Shown piece after piece: positions 21,701 to 28,489 of a stretch of 64,000 bases of DNA. The translations under genes and the position numbers were made by a program. Within the stretch, counting starts at the first letter, position 1; every line of letters begins with the position of its first letter. The notes beneath the pieces were generated by a model, which was given only the letters and a program-made list of their open reading frames with translations, was not told where the DNA came from and ran no database searches. Origin of the DNA: Trichococcus sp. K1Tr (lineage in GTDB: Bacteria > Bacillota > Bacilli > Lactobacillales > Aerococcaceae); assembly GCF_028309625.1 (NCBI RefSeq), contig NZ_JAQMHR010000004.1:62001-126000 (forward strand). The letters run 5' to 3'.

Positions 21701-21820
21701 GCAAAAATGCGGATTACCGTAAGAAAATTGTTAAGGAAATACGGATATCCGCCAGACTTAGCAAAAATGGCTGTGGAGACAGTTGTGAAGCAGGCTGAGT
21801 TGATGGCGGGGAATATATAA
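18716..21820 (+). CDS. hsdR: type I restriction-modification system, endonuclease/translocase subunit
   Basis: A 1034-residue HsdR. The N-terminal nuclease domain contains the PD-(D/E)xK pattern RPDVILFINGLPLVIFELKS (about 140-160). The superfamily 2 motor has Walker A WHTQGSGKSLSM (about 300) and a DEAH box VIADEAHRSQYGF (about 403), then TGFTGTPI and LMQAIARVNRVF. A C-terminal helical part contacts the methylase core. It cuts unmethylated DNA after ATP-driven translocation. It appears complete, so the system should be active. Confidence 0.97.
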   Translation: MTLNEYSFLEDDLEQASLEWLEEIGYEVHNGSELASDGVKSEREDFSEVVLKNRLKFALQRINDVSDEVIDEAIRKITIPQNPQMLVNNRAFHKMVTDGIDIATREDNRNVTKKVWLFDFEHPQNNEFLAVNQFTVIEGKENKRPDVILFINGLPLVIFELKSSTNEKVGTTEAYNQFQTYKQSIPSLFNFNEVLIISDGWNAKAGTISSNEERFMTWRTTDGAAEAKTAQAQLEVLIKGMCRPDVILDLIRDFIVFKDDGEHIIKILAAYHQYYAVKKAVDETKRAVAMNGDQKIGVVWHTQGSGKSLSMVFYAGELIQALDNPTIVVVTDRNDLDEQLFATFGQSSDILRQTPKKADSRGELRSLLSVQSGGVVFTTMQKFNPEENEGQMPALTERRNVIVIADEAHRSQYGFSGQINYDNDESNVNYGYAKHLRDALPNASYIGFTGTPIASADKNTQAVFGHYIDVYDMTQAVKDGATVKIYYESRIIPLNLPEGVQVDDIVEDIIEEQDADYQTKTKQKWSRLEAVAGAQSRLKTFAQDFIEHFETRQKAMFGKSMIVVMSRRIAIELYKEIIALRPEWHSDDDNKGVIKIVMTGTSSDPLEWQPFIGNKSRRENLAKRMKDNEDPLKIVIVRDMWLTGFDVPALNTMYIDKPMKGHNLMQAIARVNRVFKDKPGGLIVDYIGIAESLKEALQEYTTDDRKQAGIDTQVAVDLMLEKYDLIQEMLYKHNYSDFQSEKQSIRFKVLNETVDFILALGKEERKRFLDLVTELSKAYALCAMEEESKELNAEIGFLKAVKAGLIKIISPGDKPKLSQKEVDSRIQQMLSKSIISEGVVDIYESLGLENPDISILSDEFLADVRALPQKNIAVLLLERLLRGKVKSVQRMNVVQAKKYSEMLKNSIDKYNKRSIQTSKVIEELIEIAKEMRKAAERGEDLGLSQDEVAFYDALADHMTAKEVLGDETLRAIAHELTKVIKENMTIDWNRKESARAKMRITVRKLLRKYGYPPDLAKMAVETVVKQAELMAGNI

Positions 21821-21975
21821 TGGATTTATATTTGAAATATAAAGATTAAAGAAATGAGCGGATTATTATTACCGTTTTATCAAATTTGCTGATAAATCAT
21901 TCTCAGCAGCTTTGAAAATAAATTTATAGAAGTTGAATCAAATTTTTTGACCTATATTCGTTATCATAACAGGGT

Positions 21976-22018
21976 AATGCCTAGAATAGTTATAAGGTTT
22001 AATAACTATTCTAGGCAT
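21976..22018. repeat. 18-bp inverted repeat between hsdR and the 827-aa gene
   Basis: ATGCCTAGAATAGTTAT and ATAACTATTCTAGGCAT flank a loop of about 8 bases. It has the strength of a terminator stem but no T-run follows, so it may be a bidirectional transcription block, an operator or an mRNA-processing structure. It lies 95 bp before the start of the next gene. Confidence 0.7.
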
Positions 22019-22112
22019 CACCTAATCTGTGAAAGAAAAATTCAACTTACATATACTTTTATGATGTACTTCTAATGTATATATCAATAAAGAAATCTGA
22101 AAGGATAAATCT

Positions 22113-24596
22113 ATGAGTAAAGGAAAGAAAAAAGAGTTATACATAGTTATTTTTCTACTTATGATGAGTTTAATTTCTATGTTAGTTGACTTAGACCTAA
22201 TAGTCCCTTTAAAAACAATAAATATTTCTGATGATCGAATTAATGAAATTATGTTATACATTTTTTCTGTACAAGCCTCGGTTGCAATTCTGGGAATAGC
22301 ATTATTAGCATTGCTTTCAGAAGGATCCAAAGAAAAAAAATATGGAATTTATATATCCGATTATATTATGAATAAACGACCTTACATATTTAAACATAAA
22401 TATATTATTATTTTTCAACTGTGCTTAATATTATTTGGATATTTGTTTCTATTATTTGAGTGGCTTAATTTGCTTGTTGCTTCCCTTGTTATCAGTATAA
22501 CGCTTACAATTTTAATGACATTTTCAATTTTCGATTTATTTATAGATAGAAAAACAATTCATAAAAATATAAAAAATTATTGTATTTATCACTTTGATTG
22601 TCCTCCAACAAACAAGTTATTAGAAAATAAAATTCAAATACTAGAAGGATTAAATAATGAATTAATAAGCCTATCAAATGAGAATAAGATTCTTCAGTTA
22701 CAAGAGAGTTTTTCACTATACGTGGAAATTTTTAAAATATTAATATCTAAAAACAGTGAAGAAGATATATTATTATTTGAAAAATACTTTGCGAATGGAT
22801 CTAAAGCACTCTTGTTAACTCAAGATTCAAATGTTATATCAGAAGTGTTGAAGAATATCATTCAATTGTATCAACTGCATAACAATACGGAGAATAACAA
22901 AATTGATAAACTAAGACTATTTTATGAGATTGATGAACATATATACAAGTCTTTATCTAGCGTTAATGAGAGAGTTTTGTTAGATGAGAATATACTATTG
23001 TATTTACATAAAGAGATATATTTGAACGAAAAAAACGCATCTCAAAAAAATAAATCTGATGAAAATATTGTGAGTCGATATGCAAATAATATATATTTTC
23101 ATTTATTAATGGATAATATAATAACTGAGAAAAATCAGAATTCAGAGTTTATAATTTATATGAAAAAACGTTTATATCAAACTATATTTTTTCATAAAAT
23201 AGAAAACGAAATGCAACTCAATGAAGTTTTGAATTATACAAAATTATTAATAGACAAGAGCGAAATTAATGTTTTAGAAGAAACGCTAATAAAAAATATA
23301 AGGGATAATAGAGAAGATACAAAGTACAACTTAACTTATTTTTTCAAAGTTATGATTTATTTTTATTATATTATAGAAAAAGAGAATATCTCAGATGCCT
23401 ATTTTATTGAAATTAAGGAAAATATTAGTACTCTCATTCATAATAACAGAACTATCATTTCAGCATATTTAGAGGAAATAGATTCAACCGACTTTGATTT
23501 TTTACAGTTAATCACTGACATAGATACAAGTTCTTTTTCCTGGGAATATTTTCCAGATAATGGTGAGGCAAAGTGGATGATGTATAGTTCAGTCTGTAAG
23601 GAGTTTATTGTATTCTACATTCTTTCAAAGAATTGGGATAAAGATAAGATTACAAGTGAATTAGAAAAAATTATCAATAATAATTCATTTTCATATTACA
23701 ATTCATATCTAGGAAACAATAAAATCAAAACAAAAGAATCATATAGAAAGTTTTGTCAAAATTTTTATTATAATCATGGCCTCCAGGGTGATGAAAATAT
23801 GCTGGAGGAAAAAATTGAAATTTTACAAAGTGCCCTCAATGATATTTATAGAAATCAAATAATCGAAAAGGGTAATCAAATTCCAACAACTATAGAAGAT
23901 GAAAATAATTTCAGGCAACATATCACAGAGAAAGTAAAAGCTGGTTTAAGTTATATAATGAGTCCATTTGAAAAAAATATGTCAGATTACAAATCATCGA
24001 AAGATGTAGTAATCTACAGAGAAAATATTAGACTTGATCTTCTGAATGAATACACTGAAATTGATACATATGCAATAATTAGTTTTGTGACTAAATTGAT
24101 TGATGTAATCCGTGAAAGCCTATTGATAGATTCTGTAAAACGAGATGACAACACTATGTTAGATATATTTTTAAATTTAATAGAGAACCTTGGCTTTCAA
24201 GTTGATACACTAATAGGCTATAGAGATTTTTTCTTTAATTTCAATAAGGAAAATGAGTTTAATAATTTTGAAATGGGGATACAGCATAAAATAAAGTTTA
24301 AAGGCGGACAAAATTTACTTTTTGCACTCGACCATAGTAAATTGTTTTTAGATGTATGTAACCTAGATATTTCCTTAAACAACCCAAATACTGAAGAAAT
24401 ATTAAATAAGTTAGATAAAAATGATGAAGGCCAGTTTTTATTTCATGAGACCAATGACATTTTTCTCCCGTTTGAAAAAGAACAGCTCATAAACCACTTG
24501 AATAAAACTCAACGTGAGTTAGTAATAGCAATTGATTTTAATTACAAGACTTTAGGAGATAAAATTGGGGTAGTGTTAGATACTAATAAAAGATAA
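22113..24596 (+). CDS. unknown 827-residue membrane-anchored protein, possible defence cargo
   Basis: I do not recognise a family. Four predicted membrane helices lie in the first ~140 residues (about 10-30, 45-67, 95-115 and 118-140). After them comes a soluble part of about 680 residues that is mostly helical, Asn/Ile/Lys-rich and without Walker, nuclease, TIR or protease motifs that I can see. The C-terminal ~120 residues look more beta-rich (KFKGGQNLLFALDHSKLFLD). The site AAAGGAT precedes ATG 22113. Its own AT-rich composition matches the hsd cargo. It is the last gene before attR, the classic place for accessory immunity or fitness genes, but no function can be read from sequence alone. 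Confidence 0.75.
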   Translation: MSKGKKKELYIVIFLLMMSLISMLVDLDLIVPLKTINISDDRINEIMLYIFSVQASVAILGIALLALLSEGSKEKKYGIYISDYIMNKRPYIFKHKYIIIFQLCLILFGYLFLLFEWLNLLVASLVISITLTILMTFSIFDLFIDRKTIHKNIKNYCIYHFDCPPTNKLLENKIQILEGLNNELISLSNENKILQLQESFSLYVEIFKILISKNSEEDILLFEKYFANGSKALLLTQDSNVISEVLKNIIQLYQLHNNTENNKIDKLRLFYEIDEHIYKSLSSVNERVLLDENILLYLHKEIYLNEKNASQKNKSDENIVSRYANNIYFHLLMDNIITEKNQNSEFIIYMKKRLYQTIFFHKIENEMQLNEVLNYTKLLIDKSEINVLEETLIKNIRDNREDTKYNLTYFFKVMIYFYYIIEKENISDAYFIEIKENISTLIHNNRTIISAYLEEIDSTDFDFLQLITDIDTSSFSWEYFPDNGEAKWMMYSSVCKEFIVFYILSKNWDKDKITSELEKIINNNSFSYYNSYLGNNKIKTKESYRKFCQNFYYNHGLQGDENMLEEKIEILQSALNDIYRNQIIEKGNQIPTTIEDENNFRQHITEKVKAGLSYIMSPFEKNMSDYKSSKDVVIYRENIRLDLLNEYTEIDTYAIISFVTKLIDVIRESLLIDSVKRDDNTMLDIFLNLIENLGFQVDTLIGYRDFFFNFNKENEFNNFEMGIQHKIKFKGGQNLLFALDHSKLFLDVCNLDISLNNPNTEEILNKLDKNDEGQFLFHETNDIFLPFEKEQLINHLNKTQRELVIAIDFNYKTLGDKIGVVLDTNKR

Positions 24597-24639
24597 ATGT
24601 GAGTCAGTATGGGTTAATATTTTTTTATTAATACAAAAA

Positions 24640-24663
24640 AAGACCTCTCGAAATGAGAAGTCA
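24640..24663 (-). terminator. hairpin with T-run on the minus strand
   Basis: GACCTCTC-GAAAT-GAGAAGTC preceded on the plus strand by a run of A, so it reads as an intrinsic terminator for minus-strand transcription entering the island end. Confidence 0.5.
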
Positions 24664-24700
24664 TAAACCGCTGCCTTGCATTTACATTAGTATCAAAAAG

Positions 24701-24721
24701 CACTCAGAAATACACTCAGAA
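24701..24721. repeat. integrase arm-site pair, right
   Basis: Two direct copies of CACTCAGAA (24701-24709, 24713-24721), 12 bp apart, as at the left end. An additional shared motif, GCAAGGCAGCGGTTT on the minus strand at about 24666-24680, resembles GCAGGCAGCGGTTTT just upstream of the integrase start (about 9356-9370). Confidence 0.7.
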
Positions 24722-24828
24722 TGGTTAGATATAAAAAATAGGGCCTTTGAGTAGCATTAATATTTCTTCTATAATATATATCTGTTTTTTGAACAAGTTT
24801 GATTTGAGTTGTTTAGCCGATTCCTAAA

Positions 24829-24895
24829 CCCTCATTACCCATACAGCATCATTTTAGAAGCCTTGGAAACATTGATGGAGAGCGATTCCTGATAT
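24829..24895. repeat. attR of the island
   Basis: Repeats the tRNA-Lys end CCCTCATTACCCATACA, five variable bases and the 45-bp block of attL. After it comes a second copy of the terminator-like arm (CCAGGGCTCTTTTTT), which was the original chromosomal sequence downstream of the tRNA gene. Confidence 0.9.
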
Positions 24896-24923
24896 ATTCC
24901 AGGGCTCTTTTTTGTTTTGTGCA

Positions 24924-25136
24924 TTATTGAATTTCAATTTTATGGACAGCAGGTAAAGTTCCTTTTGTTTTTTTTTCTAAAGTGACGGTTAAAACACCAT
25001 TCTCATAAGCGGCAGACACAGCATCCTTTTTGACATTTTTCAAAACATATTGACGTTTGTAATGTTTGCTTGAGCGCTCCCGACGAATGTATTTCTTTTC
25101 GTCGTCTTTTTCTTCTCTGGATACTTCATTTTTTTG
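24924..25136 (-). pseudogene. Hsp20/alpha-crystallin small heat-shock protein, 5'-truncated remnant
   Basis: About 70 codons on the minus strand read as the C-terminal half of an alpha-crystallin domain: YIRRERSSKHYKRQYVLKNV, then AAYENGVLTVTLEKK and the end VHKIEIQ. The first half of the gene is missing: an in-frame stop lies at 25137-25139 and unrelated sequence upstream of the LevR-type gene begins there. Hsp20 proteins act as holdase chaperones, but this piece cannot form a complete domain. It was originally the neighbour of the tRNA-Lys gene. Confidence 0.75.
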
Positions 25137-25204
25137 TTACGCCATCAACAAAATATGGTACGATTGTCATTAGAATGGAAACGTTTGCCAAGGGGTGATG
25201 ATTT

Positions 25205-25501
25205 TTGCAGAGGATTGAAAAAGTGCTCGAGGCATTGGGCATGCTTTACGAGGAGAAGAAGCAGGGCATAACGGCCGAGGAAATCGCCTATAGATTGAAA
25301 AGCGACAGAAGCAATATTTCGCGTGATCTGAATCAGCTGTATAAGGAAAAACGCTGCTACAAAGAAAAAACCAGACCGGTACGTTTTTTCCCATGCACAC
25401 GCAAGGTGCCCCAACAGGCTACGGCACCGAAGGAAACGCCTAAAATCGTGGACATGGATAACTTCCTGAAGAAGAATCCCAGCCTTTTCCATCAGATCGA
25501 G
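25205..25501 (+). pseudogene. LevR-type sigma-54 activator, N-terminal fragment
   Basis: The first 99 codons of a transcription activator split by the IS21 element. The start is TTG 25205 after AAGGGGTG. Residues about 1-75 form a helix-turn-helix (ITAEEIAYRLKSDRSNISRD, LNQLYKEKRCYK) typical of LevR/ManR-family PTS activators. It ends FLKKNPSLFHQIE, where ATCGAG is duplicated at the other side of the insertion (32341-32346). Joining the parts restores one frame of about 921 codons, the usual LevR length. Alone it lacks the AAA+ domain. Confidence 0.85.
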
Positions 25502-25591
25502 TGATTACGGCATCTAAAATGTACCACCTCTGCAATAATTTTTACCAGGCTCGGCAAAGAAATGTACCACTAAATGCGAAGCAGTTTACCA
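25502..25591. repeat. IS21 left terminal inverted repeat region
   Basis: Contains AAAATGTACCAC, AATTTTTACCAG, ATGTACCACTAAATG and AGTTTACCAC in order; the same series appears inverted at the right end, as expected for multiple transposase binding sites of IS21 elements. Confidence 0.88.
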
Positions 25592-25662
25592 CAAATACCT
25601 CTTGTATAATGTAGGTGCACACCTTAGGGTGTGACATTTACTTTACAGGAGGTATTTTTTAT

Positions 25663-26409
25663 ATGTTTCATTATCGAAGGATACTAGAAATGAATGGTGA
25701 GAGGATCAGTATTCGCAGTATAGCTGCAGCAAACGGAAACTCTCGTCAAAAAGTTACAGAGATAATCAGGAGGGCTGAGGAGAAAGGGATAGTAGTGCCA
25801 CTATCAGAAGAAATGACCGATCAGTGGTTAGGAGAATTCTTGTTTCCAGAAAAGCAATTGGAGGCTAAAGGAAGACATTTGCCTGACTTCAATAAGGTTC
25901 ACAAAGAACTCGCGAAACCAAACGTAACCTTAACACTTCTTCACAATGAATACGAAACGGAGTGCCGGATAAGCGGGAAAATCCCTTATGCTTATCGCTC
26001 ATTTTGCGATTACTATAATGCATTTGCGAGAAAGTATAAGGCTACCATGCGCATCCGTCGGAAGCCCGGAGAAATTATGGAAGTGGATTGGGCGGGGTCT
26101 ACCGCTTATGTCGTAGATCGAGATACTGGAGAAAAAATAAAAGCTTATGTATTTGTGGCGGCATTACCATGCAGCCAATTGGCTTATGCGGAAGCATTCT
26201 TAACGATGAAATCAGTGTCTTGGATTGCGGCACATAATCATGCGTTTGAATACTATGGCGGTTCAACCGATATAATTGTCCCGGATAATTTAAAAACGGG
26301 TGTCAAAAGGAACGAAGGCATCGACGTAATCCTTAATGAATCTTATCGAGAGTTAGGGGAACACTACGGTTCTATTATTTTACCTGCGCGAGTTTCCACA
26401 CCGAAGGAT
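25663..26409 (+). pseudogene. istA: IS21 transposase IstA, N-terminal fragment
   Basis: 249 codons of IstA starting at ATG 25663 after ACAGGAGG. An N-terminal helix-turn-helix (ISIRSIAAANGNSRQKVTEI) is followed by the start of the DDE catalytic core: first Asp in MEVDWAG, second Asp in IIVPDNLKTGV. The frame stops being IstA after STPKD, where the three-recombinase element begins. The catalytic Glu lies in the distal fragment. AAGGAT at 26404-26409 is repeated at 30226-30231. Confidence 0.9.
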
Positions 26410-26495
26410 TATCCTCAAACTCAGATTATCCTCAAAAAAGCCACAGACTGCTCTAGTTATCGAGAGGGCTTTGTGGCTTTTGAGGATAATAATCT
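26406..26495. repeat. RIT left end
   Basis: GGATTATCCTCAAA followed at 17 bp by GATTATCCTCAAAA (tandem copies), then the stem AAAAAGCCACAG...CTTTGTGGCTTTT and an inverted copy TTTTGAGGATAATAATC at 26479-26495. The recombinase genes begin immediately inside. Confidence 0.82.
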
Positions 26496-27528
26496 AGTTC
26501 AATCCACAAAATTCTAAAAGATATTCTTCCTTGCCTTTCCACTTTTTCTGTTGCTTTAAATTTGGGATGTCTTGCACTGACTCCAATGCATTTTTAATAG
26601 TTTCGCCGTCGGCGTACGAATAAACTGATGTGGTCTCTAAGCTTTTATGTCCCAGAAAATCCTTGATGTAAGAAATTGGAATACCCTCCTTATACATTGC
26701 CATCGCGATACTATGCCGTAACATATGAGCATGAAGATTAATTGGGAAACTAGGATCTCCATTGTATGCAAGACGCGCGTACTTTTTCAAAAAATGATCA
26801 ACCGTTCCTGGTTTCATCTGGGTGTGCATTGAATCATGGATTGTATAAAATAAAAAATCAGACTTATCCGAGTGATTATGGAATTCATTTAAATATGCCT
26901 CTAAATGCTTTATTGTAGCCTTCAGTAATGGAACATAACGAGTTTTGTGCCCCTTCCCTTGAATTCTGAGCTGAACAGAATGATCCCCATAAACTATGGA
27001 ATCGCACGTAAGGCTAAGAAGTTCTTGTAGGCGTGCACCGGTCTCATACGCAAAAATCATGAAAAAACGATCTCGTCTGCCTAACTTCGTTGTGGCATCA
27101 GGTGCCAAAAATAAATTTTTTATTTGAGCTTGGTTGAGATATTCTATGCACTCTTTTTTTGATGCTCTGAAAGTATGGATACTACAAACTTCCAAATAAA
27201 TGGGCGTTAATTCAATATGTTCTTCACTACAGAACTTCAGAAACGATTTGATAGCAGCTAACCGGAGGTTGAGGGTCTGATAAGAACAGTTGCGTGAATC
27301 TTTAAGCCACATGAGATAGCCATATATATTACTTCTGCTAAAGCAGGAAAAATCCATTGAATCAAAGCTGATCCCTTTTTCGTCTGAAAAATATTTCCTC
27401 AATAGTTTCAAGGATTGTTTATAGGCACGTACAGTCTTGTCGCTAAAATTACGCCTTGTAACTAAGTAATCTGTCAAGAAATCTCGTAATAATTGGTAGA
27501 ACTGCATTTTTTTATCAGTACTCATCAT
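26494..27528 (-). CDS. RIT tyrosine recombinase, third gene
   Basis: A 344-residue tyrosine recombinase, the last of three in transcription order. An N-terminal SAM-like core-binding domain (about 10-110) precedes a catalytic domain with Arg in YETGARLQELLSL, the box HAHMLRHSIAMAMYKEG and LGHKSLETTSVYSYA with the nucleophile. Start ATG after CGGAGGTAT. It overlaps the preceding gene by 14 bp, so the three are translated as one unit. In RIT elements all three are presumed to act together in moving the element. Confidence 0.92.
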   Translation of the reverse strand: MMSTDKKMQFYQLLRDFLTDYLVTRRNFSDKTVRAYKQSLKLLRKYFSDEKGISFDSMDFSCFSRSNIYGYLMWLKDSRNCSYQTLNLRLAAIKSFLKFCSEEHIELTPIYLEVCSIHTFRASKKECIEYLNQAQIKNLFLAPDATTKLGRRDRFFMIFAYETGARLQELLSLTCDSIVYGDHSVQLRIQGKGHKTRYVPLLKATIKHLEAYLNEFHNHSDKSDFLFYTIHDSMHTQMKPGTVDHFLKKYARLAYNGDPSFPINLHAHMLRHSIAMAMYKEGIPISYIKDFLGHKSLETTSVYSYADGETIKNALESVQDIPNLKQQKKWKGKEEYLLEFCGLN

Positions 27529-28489
27529 ATACCTCCGGTATTATGTCATCGTTAATACTAGATAATCTTTCTTCAATTTCAGGATAAAACGATTCTACGA
27601 GAGTAAGATAGTAGTCTGTTTCTGTAAAATGCGAATGTCCCATATACTCACTTAAATATGGGTAAAGACCTGTGACATTCTCATTCTCTCTGACCCAAGA
27701 GTTTAGTCTGTGTACAGCGTACGTGTGTCTAAGATCATGAACTCTTGGTGAATTCCCTGTTACCAATTGCGCTTCGGGGAGATTATCCCAGAATTCATGA
27801 AACCAATGATCAATAGTACTTTTGTTATAAAATTCTCCATTTATATTTGGAAAGAATGCTTGTCGCATCGGGAAAATTTCTTCTATATTTTGGTTATATT
27901 CTCTACACACCTCTAAAAGATCCGGGCTCATAAATAATATTCTTGCTTTCCAACCTTTCGACTCCCGAATCAAAATCTGTCCGTTCGTTAAGTTAACATC
28001 GGTAATGTTCAACAGTCTGGCTTCGGAAGACCTCAGTCCACAACAATACAACAAGCGAAATAGTACAGGAATAACATAACAGCGTGTAGGGGAAAAAGGA
28101 GAAACGGGACAACTATCAATTGCATGAAAAAAGGCCTGTAATTCTTTTGTAGTAAAAATATGAGCTTCATATTGGAGCTGTTTATTAGGGATGTTCCCAG
28201 GGAGGATGTACGCTGCATGCCCAATGGCATGTAAATATTTACCAAATTGTCGGATAGGCGTAATCCGTCTTAAAAGGCCATTAGGATGTTCATTTGGTTT
28301 GTAGTGTATCCATTTATCGACAATCTCTTTTGTTAAAGACTCTATATCTGGAAAATATTCAAAAACCATGTCATCGAAATGGTATAGAATTCGTGCTGAT
28401 GATTGATAAGGGAACCCAACAGATTGCTTTTGAGCAATAAAGGTTTCTAAATGCGGACCTAATCTGCTTTTAAAGATATGCTCACTCAA
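27515..28489 (-). CDS. RIT tyrosine recombinase, second gene
   Basis: A tyrosine recombinase of about 324 residues. I prefer the TTG at 28489, which follows GGGGAGAGGAT and overlaps the stop of the upstream gene by 8 bp; a TTG at 28519 gives 334 residues but has no good site. Catalytic motifs: YCCGLRSSEARLLN, RVHDLRHTYAVHRL, and YMGHSHFTETDYYLTL with the nucleophilic Tyr. It differs clearly in sequence from the flanking recombinases, as expected for the ordered trio. Confidence 0.9.
   Translation of the reverse strand: MSEHIFKSRLGPHLETFIAQKQSVGFPYQSSARILYHFDDMVFEYFPDIESLTKEIVDKWIHYKPNEHPNGLLRRITPIRQFGKYLHAIGHAAYILPGNIPNKQLQYEAHIFTTKELQAFFHAIDSCPVSPFSPTRCYVIPVLFRLLYCCGLRSSEARLLNITDVNLTNGQILIRESKGWKARILFMSPDLLEVCREYNQNIEEIFPMRQAFFPNINGEFYNKSTIDHWFHEFWDNLPEAQLVTGNSPRVHDLRHTYAVHRLNSWVRENENVTGLYPYLSEYMGHSHFTETDYYLTLVESFYPEIEERLSSINDDIIPEVYDEY

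Larger units (their letters stand above)
8066..24895. mobile_element. tRNA-Lys-integrated island, PICI-like, carrying a type I R-M system
   Basis: A ~16.8 kb element bounded by a 67-bp imperfect direct repeat. From the left: integrase and repressor read leftward. Two small HTH proteins, a DUF4373-type replication protein, a DnaC-like loader and small unknowns read rightward, followed by hsdMSR and an unknown membrane protein. The order int-repressor / early genes-replication next to a tRNA matches phage-inducible chromosomal islands (SaPI-like). There are no capsid, tail, terminase or conjugation genes. The cargo from about 15.8 kb on is strongly AT-rich. A replication-competent prophage remnant is the alternative. 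Confidence 0.8.

Noticed and set aside
25502-25591. Possible CRISPR-like short repeats (GTACCAC units)
   Set aside because: Spacing is irregular and the block is mirrored at the other IS21 end, so these are transposase binding sites; no CRISPR array or cas gene is present in the window.
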